This document shows, one piece after another, positions 1-6,413 of a DNA stretch of 6,836 nucleotides. The position numbers and the translations under genes are program-made. The stretch's first letter is position 1. The number at the start of each line of letters is the position of its first letter. The DNA is taken from the NCBI GenBank assembly GCA_029057255.1, contig JAICZO010000064.1, positions 1 to 6,836 on the forward strand, written 5' to 3'. The notes beneath the pieces were generated by a model that had not been told where the DNA came from, ran no database searches, and saw nothing but the letters and a program-made list of their open reading frames with translations. This stretch comes from Muribaculaceae bacterium. Its GTDB lineage: Bacteria > Bacteroidota > Bacteroidia > Bacteroidales > Muribaculaceae.

Positions 1-2
1 GG

Positions 3-76
3 TCGGGGTGACAGGATTCGAACCTGCGACCACCTGGTCCCAAACCAGGTGCGCTACCGGACTGCGCTACGCCCCG
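3..76 (-). tRNA. tRNA-Pro (anticodon UGG)
   Basis: Read on the minus strand this folds as a complete cloverleaf. The anticodon stem CCTGG/CCAGG encloses the loop TTTGGGA, giving anticodon TGG, which decodes CCA and, by wobble, other proline codons. The D arm carries GCGC stems with the G18-G19 pair, and the T arm has the usual TTCGAAT loop. The discriminator base is A73 and the first base is C1, as expected for a bacterial tRNA-Pro. The acceptor stem is CGGGGCG against CACCCCG, so position 6 against 67 is a C-A mismatch. Two bases matching the start of a CCA tail (CC) follow position 73, but the window ends there, so an encoded CCA cannot be confirmed. A consensus promoter lies just upstream on the same strand. 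Confidence 0.97.
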
Positions 77-86
77 AAAATCACTG

Positions 87-118
87 CAAAGGTAGAGAAA
101 AATAGACTGCCAAGCAAA
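87..118 (-). promoter_or_regulatory. Promoter of tRNA-Pro
   Basis: On the minus strand a TTTG -33 element (118-115) is followed, after exactly 20 nt, by TACCTTTG (94-87). This is a full match to the Bacteroidota -7 consensus TAnnTTTG recognised by the primary sigma factor of that phylum. The -7 box ends 10 nt before the tRNA 5' base at 76, so transcription would begin almost at the mature 5' end with a leader of only a few bases. The box continues as TTTGCAGTG, an extension also seen at two other sites in the window. Confidence 0.8.
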
Positions 119-152
119 TTTTTCGCTACAAAAGGCTCAAAAAAGAGCAATA

Positions 153-185
153 TTGCGCTGTTTTCAAAATTTATGCTTAACTTTG
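153..185 (+). promoter_or_regulatory. Probable promoter of the M3 peptidase operon
   Basis: TAACTTTG at 178-185 matches the Bacteroidota -7 consensus TAnnTTTG exactly. A TTG at 153-155 lies 22 nt upstream and could serve as the -33 element, though the spacing is slightly long. Transcription would start near 190-193, leaving a leader of about 40 nt before the ATG at 230. That leader is A/T-rich and lacks a Shine-Dalgarno site, as is common in this phylum. The promoter is divergent from the tRNA-Pro promoter, with about 35 bp between the two. Confidence 0.65.
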
Positions 186-229
186 TGGTTGCTAATTGTG
201 CACAAATTATAGCAAGCTTAAAAACAGAT

Positions 230-2383
230 ATGAAAAACCTGCTTATGGTAGCCGCTGCCGGCGCCGTGCTGTGTGCCTCCTGCGGAGGTAATTCCAACGG
301 CACTCATCCCAACCCCTTCCTGGCGGAGTATGACACCCCTTACGAGATTCCGCCGTTCGACCGTATCGAATATGCCGACTATCTGCCCGCCCTTGACTCG
401 GGTATCTCGCAGAAAAAGGCAGAAATCGCCGCAATCGTCGCCAACCCCGACACCGCGACATTTGCCAACACCATCATGCCGCTCGAGCGCAGCGGCGAGA
501 TTCTCGACAAGGTCGCAGCAGTTTTCTTCGCCCTCGACGAGTCCAACTCATCGCCCGAGATGGTCGAAATCGCAGAGACATTCTACCCCGTCTACTCACA
601 GTTTGCCGATGAGATGACGATGAACGACTCTCTCTTCGCCCGCATCAAGCACGTATACGACACCCGAGAGAGCGCCGGGCTCGCCCCCGACCAGATCCGC
701 GCTGTCGAAGAGTACTACAAGCAGTTCACCCGCAACGGCGCCCTTCTTGACGCCGACAGCAAGCAGCAGCTCAAGGACGTCAACACCGAGCTGACCAACC
801 TCTACCTCGCATTCAACAAGAACCTTCTGAGCGCCACCAACGAGTTCGCAATCGTTGTCGAGGACTCGACACGCCTCGCCGGCCTGCCCGAGTCAAGCAT
901 CGCCCAGGCTGCCGAAGCAGCCAAGGAGCGCGGCGAAGAAGGCAAGTGGGTATTCACCCTCCACGCACCCAGCCGTCTGCCCCTGCTGCAGTTCGCCGAC
1001 GACCGCGACCTGCGCCGCGAGATGTACGAGGGCTACACTAACCTCGCCTCCTCAGGCCAGTACAACAACCTGCCCGTCATCAACAAGATTCTCCAGGCTC
1101 GCGCCCGCAAGGCCGCTCTCTTGGGCTACAAGGACTTCGGCGCTTACATGACCGCCAACGTCATGGCCAAGACCACCGAGAACGCCGAGAACCTGCTCAT
1201 GCAGATCTGGCGCCCCGCCGTCAAGCGCGTCAAGGAAGAAGTGAGCGAGATGCAGGCCATCGCCGACAGCGAAGGCGCAGGCATCACCATAGCTCCCTGG
1301 GACTACTATTACTACGCCGAGAAGGTGCGCAAGCAGAAATATGACCTTGACGAGTCGAAGGTACGCGAGTACTTCGCCATCGACAGCGTGCGCAACGGCA
1401 TCTTCACAATGGCCGAGCGCCTCTACGGCGTCAAGTTCACCGAGATGCCCGACGCTCCCAAGTACTTCGACGAAGTGACCGTCTACGACGTCACCGACGC
1501 CGCCACCGGCGAGCACGTGGCCGTCTTCATGACCGACTACTTCCCCCGCGCCTCCAAGCGCCAGGGTGCATGGATGAGCGAGTTCAAAGGCTCGTGGCAG
1601 AAGGCCGACAGCACATCGTCGCGTCCTGTCATCTACAACGTGGGCAACTTCTCGCGCCCCACAGCCGACGCTCCCGCGCTGCTCACTCTCGATGAAGTGG
1701 AGACTATGTTCCACGAGTTCGGCCACGGCCTCCACGGCATGCTCTCGCGCGCACGTCTCAAGAGCCAGGCAGGCACCAACGTCGACCGCGACTTCGTAGA
1801 GCTTCCCTCGCAGATCCACGAGCACTGGGCACTCGAGCCCGAGCTGCTCCGCACCTACGCCAAGCACTACCGCACAGGCGAGGTGATACCCGACGAACTC
1901 ATCGCCAAGCTCGAAGCTTCGGCAACACATAACCAGGGCTTCACAACAGCCGAGCTTGCAGGCGCCGCTCTGCTCGACCTCCAGTTCGGCAAGCTCAACC
2001 CCGAGGGCGACATCGACGTTGCCGCTTTCGAGGCCAACGTGGCACAGCAGCTCGGCATGCCCGCCGAACTCACATTCCGCTACCGTCCCACATACTTCAA
2101 GCATGTCTTCGGCAGCGACGGCTACGCTTCGGGCTACTACACTTACCTCTGGGCTGAAGTCCTCGACACCGACGGCTTCGAGCTCTTCAAGGAGAAAGGC
2201 ATCTTCGACCCCGAGACTGCACGCAAGTTCAAGGAGAACATCCTCGAGAAAGGCGGCTCGGAGGACCCCATGCAGCTCTATGTCAAGTTCCGCGGCCAGG
2301 AGCCTTCTGTCGACGCACTCCTGCGCAACCGTGGCCTCAAGCCTGAAGCCACCATCAATCTCAGCTCAAAATCAGGAAAATAA
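230..2383 (+). CDS. dcp: Exported M3 family peptidyl-dipeptidase (Dcp-like lipoprotein)
   Basis: This is a zinc metallopeptidase of family M3A, 717 aa from the ATG at 230. The family removes dipeptides from the C-termini of oligopeptides. The zinc site is visible: HEFGH (H495, E496, H499) followed by E524 in DFVELPSQ, the wording found in Dcp rather than in oligoendopeptidase F. The C-terminal substrate-binding segment at 625-641 (HVFGSDGYASGYYTYLW) also fits Dcp. E. coli Dcp is about 680 aa and lacks a signal peptide. Here the N-terminus (MKNLLMVAAAGAVLCASC) is a lipoprotein-type signal with the acylated Cys at 18. No acidic cluster follows Cys18, so I infer a periplasm-facing lipoprotein rather than a surface one. 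I chose ATG 230 because the frame is open upstream to position 8 but there runs through the tRNA gene and both promoters. The gene sits 12 nt before aspS and probably heads the operon. It may help recycle peptides in the envelope (inference). Confidence 0.93.
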   Translation: MKNLLMVAAAGAVLCASCGGNSNGTHPNPFLAEYDTPYEIPPFDRIEYADYLPALDSGISQKKAEIAAIVANPDTATFANTIMPLERSGEILDKVAAVFFALDESNSSPEMVEIAETFYPVYSQFADEMTMNDSLFARIKHVYDTRESAGLAPDQIRAVEEYYKQFTRNGALLDADSKQQLKDVNTELTNLYLAFNKNLLSATNEFAIVVEDSTRLAGLPESSIAQAAEAAKERGEEGKWVFTLHAPSRLPLLQFADDRDLRREMYEGYTNLASSGQYNNLPVINKILQARARKAALLGYKDFGAYMTANVMAKTTENAENLLMQIWRPAVKRVKEEVSEMQAIADSEGAGITIAPWDYYYYAEKVRKQKYDLDESKVREYFAIDSVRNGIFTMAERLYGVKFTEMPDAPKYFDEVTVYDVTDAATGEHVAVFMTDYFPRASKRQGAWMSEFKGSWQKADSTSSRPVIYNVGNFSRPTADAPALLTLDEVETMFHEFGHGLHGMLSRARLKSQAGTNVDRDFVELPSQIHEHWALEPELLRTYAKHYRTGEVIPDELIAKLEASATHNQGFTTAELAGAALLDLQFGKLNPEGDIDVAAFEANVAQQLGMPAELTFRYRPTYFKHVFGSDGYASGYYTYLWAEVLDTDGFELFKEKGIFDPETARKFKENILEKGGSEDPMQLYVKFRGQEPSVDALLRNRGLKPEATINLSSKSGK

Positions 2384-2395
2384 ACACAGCATAAA

Positions 2396-4162
2396 ATGTT
2401 CAGGACCAATACATGCGGCGAGCTGCGTCTCGCCGACGCCGGCCGCGAGGTGACTCTCGCCGGCTGGGTACAGCGTGTGCGCAAGATGGGAGGCATGACC
2501 TTCGTCGACCTGCGCGACCGCTACGGCATCACTCAGGTAGTATTCAACATCGAGCATGACGCGGCGCTCACCGAGGCCGCAAACCATCTCGGCCGCGAGT
2601 ACGTGATACAGGTGGTCGGCAAAGTAGCCGAGCGCACAGCCAAGAACCCCTCGCTCCCCACAGGCGACATCGAGATCATCGCCGACCGCCTCACTGTGCT
2701 CAACGCCAGTGAAGTGCCCCCCTTCACCATCGAAGACGAGAGCGACGGCGGCGACGACATCCGCATGCGCTACCGCTATCTGGACCTGCGCCGCACCCCC
2801 GTGCGCAGCAACCTCGAGCTGCGTCACCGCATGACAATGGAAGTGCGCCGCTACCTCGACAGCAAGGGCTTCCTCGAAATCGAGACACCCATGCTCGTAG
2901 GCTCTACCCCCGAGGGCGCACGCGACTTCGTCGTGCCCTCCCGCATGAACCCCGGCCAGTTCTACGCCCTGCCCCAGTCGCCCCAGACCCTCAAGCAGCT
3001 GCTTATGGTGTCGGGCATGGACCGCTACTTCCAGATTGTGAAGTGCTTCCGCGACGAGGACCTTCGCGCCGACCGCCAGCCCGAGTTCACACAGATCGAC
3101 TGCGAGATGAGCTTCATCGAGCAGGAGGACGTCATCGAACTCTTCGAGGGCATGGCCAAGCACCTCTTCAAGACCATCCGCGGCATCGAACTGACCGAGC
3201 CCTTCATCCGCATGCCCTGGGCCGACGCCATGAAGTACTACGGCAGCGACAAGCCTGACATCCGCTTCGGCATGCGCTTCGTAGAGCTGATGGACGTACT
3301 CAAAGGCCACGGCTTCAGCGTCTTCGACAACGCCGAGTACATCGGCGGTATCTGCGCCAAGGGTGCGGCAACATATACCCGCAAGCAGCTCGACGCCCTC
3401 ACCGACTTCGTCAAGCGTCCGCAGATCGGCGCCAAAGGCATGGTATATGCCCGCGTCGAGGCTGACGGCAACGTCAAGTCGAGCGTCGACAAATTCTATA
3501 CTCAGGAAGTGCTCCAGCAGCTCCGCAAGGCTATGGACGCTGAGCCTGGCGACCTTATCCTCATCCTCAGCGGCGACGACGCCATGCGCACCCGCAAGCA
3601 GCTCTGCGAGCTGCGCCTCGAGATGGGACGCCAGCTCGGCCTGCGCGACAAGGACACCTTCGCATGCCTCTGGGTGGTCGACTTCCCCATGTTTGAGTGG
3701 AGCGACGAGGAGCAGCGCCTGATGGCCATGCACCACCCCTTCACCCACCCCAAGGACGAGGACATCGCCCTGCTCGACACCGACCCCGCAGCAGTGCGCG
3801 CCGATGCCTACGACATGGTCATCAACGGCGTCGAAGTCGGCGGCGGTTCTATCCGTATCCACGACAGCGAGCTGCAGGCCAAGATGTTCGAGATTCTCGG
3901 CTTCACCCCCGAGAAGGCTCAGGAGCAGTTCGGCTTCCTGATGAACGCCTTCAAGTTCGGTGCGCCTCCCCACGGCGGCCTCGCCTACGGCCTCGACCGC
4001 TGGGTGAGCCTCTTCGCCGGCCTCGACAGCATCCGCGACTGCATCGCCTTCCCCAAGAACAACAGCGGCCGCGACGTCATGCTCGACGCACCCTCGTGCC
4101 TCGACCAGAAGCAGCTCGACGAGCTTAACCTCGCCCTCAATCTCCCCGAGGCCAAAGCATGA
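2396..4162 (+). CDS. aspS: Aspartyl-tRNA synthetase
   Basis: This cytoplasmic class IIb synthetase activates Asp with ATP and charges tRNA-Asp. At 588 aa it is full length (E. coli 590). Domain order is an N-terminal OB-fold anticodon-binding domain (about 1-105), the catalytic core, and the bacterial GAD insertion (roughly 285-415). Motif 2 is at 218-236 (FRDEDLRADRQPEFTQID) with ATP-binding R219. Motif 3 is at 528-535 (GLAYGLDR) with R535. Q197 and K200 in QSPQTLK match the Asp-recognition residues Q195 and K198 of E. coli. Met31 occupies the position that is Leu30 in E. coli and His in non-discriminating enzymes, so I infer a discriminating, tRNA-Asp-specific enzyme. The ATG at 2396 opens the standard MFRTNTCGELR start and is preceded by an A-rich stretch. 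The gene follows the peptidase by 12 nt and its stop overlaps the next start (ATGA), so translation is probably coupled. Confidence 0.98.
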   Translation: MFRTNTCGELRLADAGREVTLAGWVQRVRKMGGMTFVDLRDRYGITQVVFNIEHDAALTEAANHLGREYVIQVVGKVAERTAKNPSLPTGDIEIIADRLTVLNASEVPPFTIEDESDGGDDIRMRYRYLDLRRTPVRSNLELRHRMTMEVRRYLDSKGFLEIETPMLVGSTPEGARDFVVPSRMNPGQFYALPQSPQTLKQLLMVSGMDRYFQIVKCFRDEDLRADRQPEFTQIDCEMSFIEQEDVIELFEGMAKHLFKTIRGIELTEPFIRMPWADAMKYYGSDKPDIRFGMRFVELMDVLKGHGFSVFDNAEYIGGICAKGAATYTRKQLDALTDFVKRPQIGAKGMVYARVEADGNVKSSVDKFYTQEVLQQLRKAMDAEPGDLILILSGDDAMRTRKQLCELRLEMGRQLGLRDKDTFACLWVVDFPMFEWSDEEQRLMAMHHPFTHPKDEDIALLDTDPAAVRADAYDMVINGVEVGGGSIRIHDSELQAKMFEILGFTPEKAQEQFGFLMNAFKFGAPPHGGLAYGLDRWVSLFAGLDSIRDCIAFPKNNSGRDVMLDAPSCLDQKQLDELNLALNLPEAKA

Positions 4163-5244
4163 AGCTGAGCTACATCATAGCAGCCCTCGAAGAGTACGCC
4201 CCGCTTGCCCTGCAGGAAAAGTGGGACAACTCCGGCCTGCAGACCGGCCTGCCTGCCGACTCTGACGGCGAGTGCACCGGCGCACTGCTGTGCGTCGACG
4301 TCACACCCGCCGTCATCGACGAGGCCGTCAGGCGCGGATGCAACCTTGTAGTGTCGCACCACCCGCTCATATTCAAGGGCCTGCGCAGCCTCACAGGCCG
4401 CACGCCCGCCGAGCGCACGGTAGCCGCCGCAATACGTGCGGGAGTGGCCGTATACTCGAGCCACACAGCCCTCGACAGCACCGAGGGCGGCATCTCCTAC
4501 GAGATGGCAGCGCGCCTCGGCGCGCGTCCGCTGCGCGTGCTGTCGGCCGCCGACGCTCCGGCCGCCCGTCTGAGCGTGACATGCAGCCGCGACCGCGCCG
4601 CCGACGTCAGGCTCATAATGCTTGACGCCGACAGCGACCGCTGCGACTACTTCGACATCGACGGCGAGACTGCCGCCGGCACCGCCGACACCACACTCGC
4701 CGACTCGATAGTGCGCCACACCCCGCTGTGCCGCGTCGAGGCCACGGTGGCAGCAGGCGACACCCGCCGCATCGTCAACGCCCTGCGCGACATGCCCGGC
4801 GGCGAACGCCTCCGCATCGACATCGTGCCTCTGGACAACCGCGACAGCAGCCTCGGCCTGGGCGTCCTGGCCGTCTTCGACACCCCGGTGACACAGGCCG
4901 CGCTCACGGCCATGCTCAAGGAGCGCTTCGGCATCAGCGCCATCAAGGCCTCGGCATCGTACGACCCCGAGGCAAAGGTGCGCCGCATAGCACTCTGCGG
5001 CGGCAGCGGCGGCGAGTTCATCGGTGCAGCCACAGCGGCAGGAGCGCAGGCATACGTCACGGCCGACGTCCGCTACCACGACTTCGCCGACAATGCCGGC
5101 AACGCCATGACAGTCTTCGACATAGGGCACTATGAGAGCGAAGCATGCTCAAAGGATATCTTTTATCGAATTATTAAAAATAAATTTCCAAACTTTGCAG
5201 TGTATATCTCCGAGGTGGAGACATCGCCGGTAAGATACCTGTAA
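4159..5244 (+). CDS. NIF3/DUF34 family dinuclear metal-centre protein
   Basis: This belongs to the widely conserved NIF3 (YbgI/YqfO, DUF34) family. Its members form toroidal hexamers with a two-metal site, and their biochemical role is unsettled; some databases use the label GTP cyclohydrolase 1 type 2. All expected metal ligands are present: H67 and H68 (SHHPLIF), H102 and D106 (SSHTALD), and H324 and E328 (GHYESE). The H-x3-D and H-x3-E spacings match E. coli YbgI. At 361 aa it is about 110 residues longer than YbgI, and the extra part (about 137-241) sits where YqfO-type proteins carry a PII/CutA-like insertion. The usual signatures of that insertion are hard to find here. The start overlaps the aspS stop by 4 nt. 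The last ~30 codons are strikingly AT-rich relative to the rest of the gene and may hide a promoter for the next gene. Family assignment is secure; function is not. Confidence 0.94.
   Translation: MKLSYIIAALEEYAPLALQEKWDNSGLQTGLPADSDGECTGALLCVDVTPAVIDEAVRRGCNLVVSHHPLIFKGLRSLTGRTPAERTVAAAIRAGVAVYSSHTALDSTEGGISYEMAARLGARPLRVLSAADAPAARLSVTCSRDRAADVRLIMLDADSDRCDYFDIDGETAAGTADTTLADSIVRHTPLCRVEATVAAGDTRRIVNALRDMPGGERLRIDIVPLDNRDSSLGLGVLAVFDTPVTQAALTAMLKERFGISAIKASASYDPEAKVRRIALCGGSGGEFIGAATAAGAQAYVTADVRYHDFADNAGNAMTVFDIGHYESEACSKDIFYRIIKNKFPNFAVYISEVETSPVRYL
5190..5202 (+). promoter_or_regulatory. Possible internal promoter in the NIF3 gene tail
   Basis: AAACTTTG at 5190-5197 matches seven of eight positions of the TAnnTTTG -7 consensus and continues as TTTGCAGTG. 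That extension is the same as at the tRNA-Pro promoter and the small-RNA promoter. It lies in an AT-rich island spanning the last codons of the NIF3 gene, 63 nt before the zinc-ribbon start codon. No convincing TTTG -33 element is found at the right distance, so this is a weak candidate. Confidence 0.35.
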
Positions 5245-5264
5245 TTAAGGACATACAATATAAT

Positions 5265-6047
5265 ATGGCAACAGAACATAAGAACGACGCCGCGCGCTCG
5301 GTGGAAGAGCGTCTGAAGACCCTCTACAAGCTCCAGCTTATCCACTCCGACATCCGCCGCATACGCGCTATCCGTGGCGAGCTGCCCCAGGAAGTGAAAG
5401 ACCTCTCCGACACCGTCAAGGGTCTGAACTCCCGCATCGAGCGTTTCCGCACCGAGATCGAGGACCTCAAGGCTAAACGCGTCGACGAACAGAACAAAAT
5501 CGAGAACAAGAAGATTCTCATCGAGCGCTACAAACAGCAGCTCGACAACGTGCGCAACAACCACGAGTTCGACAATCTCACTAAGGAAATCGAGTACGAG
5601 ACCCTCGAAATCCAGCTCAGCGAGAAGAACATCGGCGAGTACGAGCGTCACATCTCCAACCTCGAGAACGAGATAGCAAACACCGAGAGCCTCATCAACG
5701 ACCAGTCCGCACTCCTCGAAGAGAAGAAGGCTGACCTCGACAACCTCGTGAGCGAGACACGCGCCGAAGAGGAGACTCTCCTCGCCAAGGCCAAGAAGCT
5801 CGAGCCCGCTATCGACGAGCGCACACTTGCCGCATTCAAGCGCATCCGCGACAAATCGCACAACGGTCTCGGCATCGTCATCGTTGACCGCAACGCCTGC
5901 GGCGGCTGCTTCAACCGTATCCCGCCGCAAAAGCAGATCGAAATCAAGACTCACAAGAAAGTCATCGTATGCGAATACTGCGGCCGTATCATGGTCGACC
6001 CCGAACTCGCTGCTAACGTACAGGAAGAGGTTGCAAAGGAAAAGTAA
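5265..6047 (+). CDS. Coiled-coil protein with C4 zinc ribbon (CT398/DUF164 family)
   Basis: The 260-aa product has a long charged helical region (about 10-190). Its regular leucine/isoleucine spacing and dense Glu/Lys/Arg content indicate an antiparallel coiled coil. A C-terminal zinc ribbon follows with C212, C215 (CGGC), C236 and C239 (CEYC). This is the architecture of the CT398/DUF164 (zf-RING_7) family. Chlamydia CT398 and Helicobacter HP0958/FlgZ bind sigma-54 (RpoN), and HP0958 also binds flagellin mRNA. No role is established in Bacteroidota as far as I know, so function is left open; scaffold or nucleic-acid binding are possibilities. No signal peptide or membrane segment is visible, so it should be cytoplasmic. 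The gene starts 20 nt after the NIF3 stop. An AAGGA at 5247-5251 lies 13 nt before the ATG, rather far for an efficient ribosome-binding site. A NIF3 gene next to this family also occurs in mycobacteria (Rv2230c-Rv2229c). A terminator follows the stop. Confidence 0.92.
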   Translation: MATEHKNDAARSVEERLKTLYKLQLIHSDIRRIRAIRGELPQEVKDLSDTVKGLNSRIERFRTEIEDLKAKRVDEQNKIENKKILIERYKQQLDNVRNNHEFDNLTKEIEYETLEIQLSEKNIGEYERHISNLENEIANTESLINDQSALLEEKKADLDNLVSETRAEEETLLAKAKKLEPAIDERTLAAFKRIRDKSHNGLGIVIVDRNACGGCFNRIPPQKQIEIKTHKKVIVCEYCGRIMVDPELAANVQEEVAKEK

Positions 6048-6067
6048 TTCTTTCCTGCCGAATATTG

Positions 6068-6112
6068 AACAAGCGGAGGGCTGCCACAACGGCATCTCTC
6101 CGCTTGTTGTTT
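6068..6112 (+). terminator. Intrinsic terminator of the dcp-aspS-NIF3-zinc ribbon operon
   Basis: AACAAGCGGAG (6068-6078) pairs perfectly with CTCCGCTTGTT (6098-6108) to make an 11-bp stem. The 19-nt loop contains a smaller TGCC/GGCA hairpin. The 3' side runs into TTGTTGTTT, a broken U tract. It begins 20 nt after the zinc-ribbon stop codon, where an operon terminator is expected. Confidence 0.8.
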
Positions 6113-6172
6113 CACGAAAGCCCCGAAAATGTCAAAATTAGGTGAATAATTATTAATTTTTGTAAACTTCGC

Positions 6173-6202
6173 TTGCAGTCCGCAAAAAAGCCCTTATCTT
6201 TG
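6173..6202 (+). promoter_or_regulatory. Promoter of candidate small RNA
   Basis: TTG at 6173-6175 is followed after 19 nt by TATCTTTG (6195-6202), an exact match to the Bacteroidota -7 consensus TAnnTTTG with good spacing. The box extends as TTTGCAGTG. Transcription should start near 6207-6210. The next 100 nt contain no ATG and end in a terminator, so this promoter appears to drive a non-coding transcript. Confidence 0.72.
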
Positions 6203-6207
6203 CAGTG

Positions 6208-6322
6208 CAAACATAGGAAAAGAAAACTTCATTCACTAAAAAGGTTAGAAGCAAGACAATCAAACAAATAAGTGAATCATAGGTTAAGACTGCAACTGCC
6301 CGTGACGGGTAGTTGCATTTTT
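6208..6322 (+). ncRNA. Candidate small RNA, about 115 nt, unknown family
   Basis: The interval is bounded by a consensus promoter (6173-6202) and a strong intrinsic terminator (6291-6322), and it contains no ATG, so it reads as a stand-alone small RNA gene. The 5' part is A-rich. ATTCACT (6231-6237) can pair with AGTGAAT (6271-6277) to close a 33-nt, mostly single-stranded loop. The sequence GGTTA occurs twice, just inside and just outside that helix (6243-6247 and 6282-6286). I do not recognise it as tmRNA, 6S, SRP RNA, RNase P RNA or a riboswitch class. The alternative is a terminated leader (attenuator) of the downstream nuclease gene. That gene has its own -7 box at 6406, which makes an independent RNA more likely. 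The start is inferred from the promoter, so the 5' end is approximate. Confidence 0.5.
6291..6322 (+). terminator. Intrinsic terminator of candidate small RNA
   Basis: TGCAACTGCCCG (6291-6302) pairs with CGGGTAGTTGCA (6306-6317) over 12 bp with one G-U wobble and a TGA loop. TTTTTATTAT follows directly. A U tract is present only on the plus-strand side, so the element works in the plus direction. No protein-coding gene ends just upstream: the nearest stop codon is about 245 nt away and already has its own terminator. Confidence 0.85.
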
Positions 6323-6405
6323 ATTATAGCGCTGAATAAAAGTGATATATAACTAAAAAATTAACAGAGCATTTCATCGCATATCAAATATCAAAAAATT
6401 ATACT

Positions 6406-6413
6406 TACATTTG
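6406..6413 (+). promoter_or_regulatory. Probable promoter of the EEP-family gene (-7 element)
   Basis: TACATTTG matches TAnnTTTG exactly and lies 40 nt upstream of the ATG at 6454, giving a leader of roughly 30 nt. The upstream DNA is very AT-rich, but I see no clear TTTG -33 element at 19-21 nt. A second near-match, TAACTTTA at 6424-6431, is less likely. The stretch 6323-6405 between the small-RNA terminator and this box shows no other feature apart from a short AGCGCT palindrome. Confidence 0.55.

Noticed and set aside
8..229. N-terminal extension of the peptidase reading frame by 74 codons
   Set aside because: It runs antisense through the tRNA-Pro gene and both promoters, has no peptidase homology, and would bury the lipoprotein signal that begins at 230.
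1052..2104. Minus-strand open frame of 350 codons inside the peptidase gene
   Set aside because: It is an antisense shadow of a GC-rich gene with strong third-position C bias. The translation is low-complexity (rich in V, A, L, G, H) with no recognisable motif, and the plus-strand frame is clearly the gene.
2372..3973. Minus-strand open frame of 533 codons opposite aspS
   Set aside because: Its length comes from the codon bias of aspS. The predicted protein is repetitive in V/A/L/E/H and D, has no domain signature, and no minus-strand promoter is visible upstream.
3985..5130. Minus-strand open frame of 381 codons opposite the end of aspS and the NIF3 gene
   Set aside because: It spans two real plus-strand genes, is biased toward Ala/Gly/Val/Cys/Arg, and shows no motif; it is a composition artefact.
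6328..6333. AGCGCT palindrome as an operator
   Set aside because: A six-base palindrome is expected by chance, and it is not placed close to the -7 box of the downstream gene.
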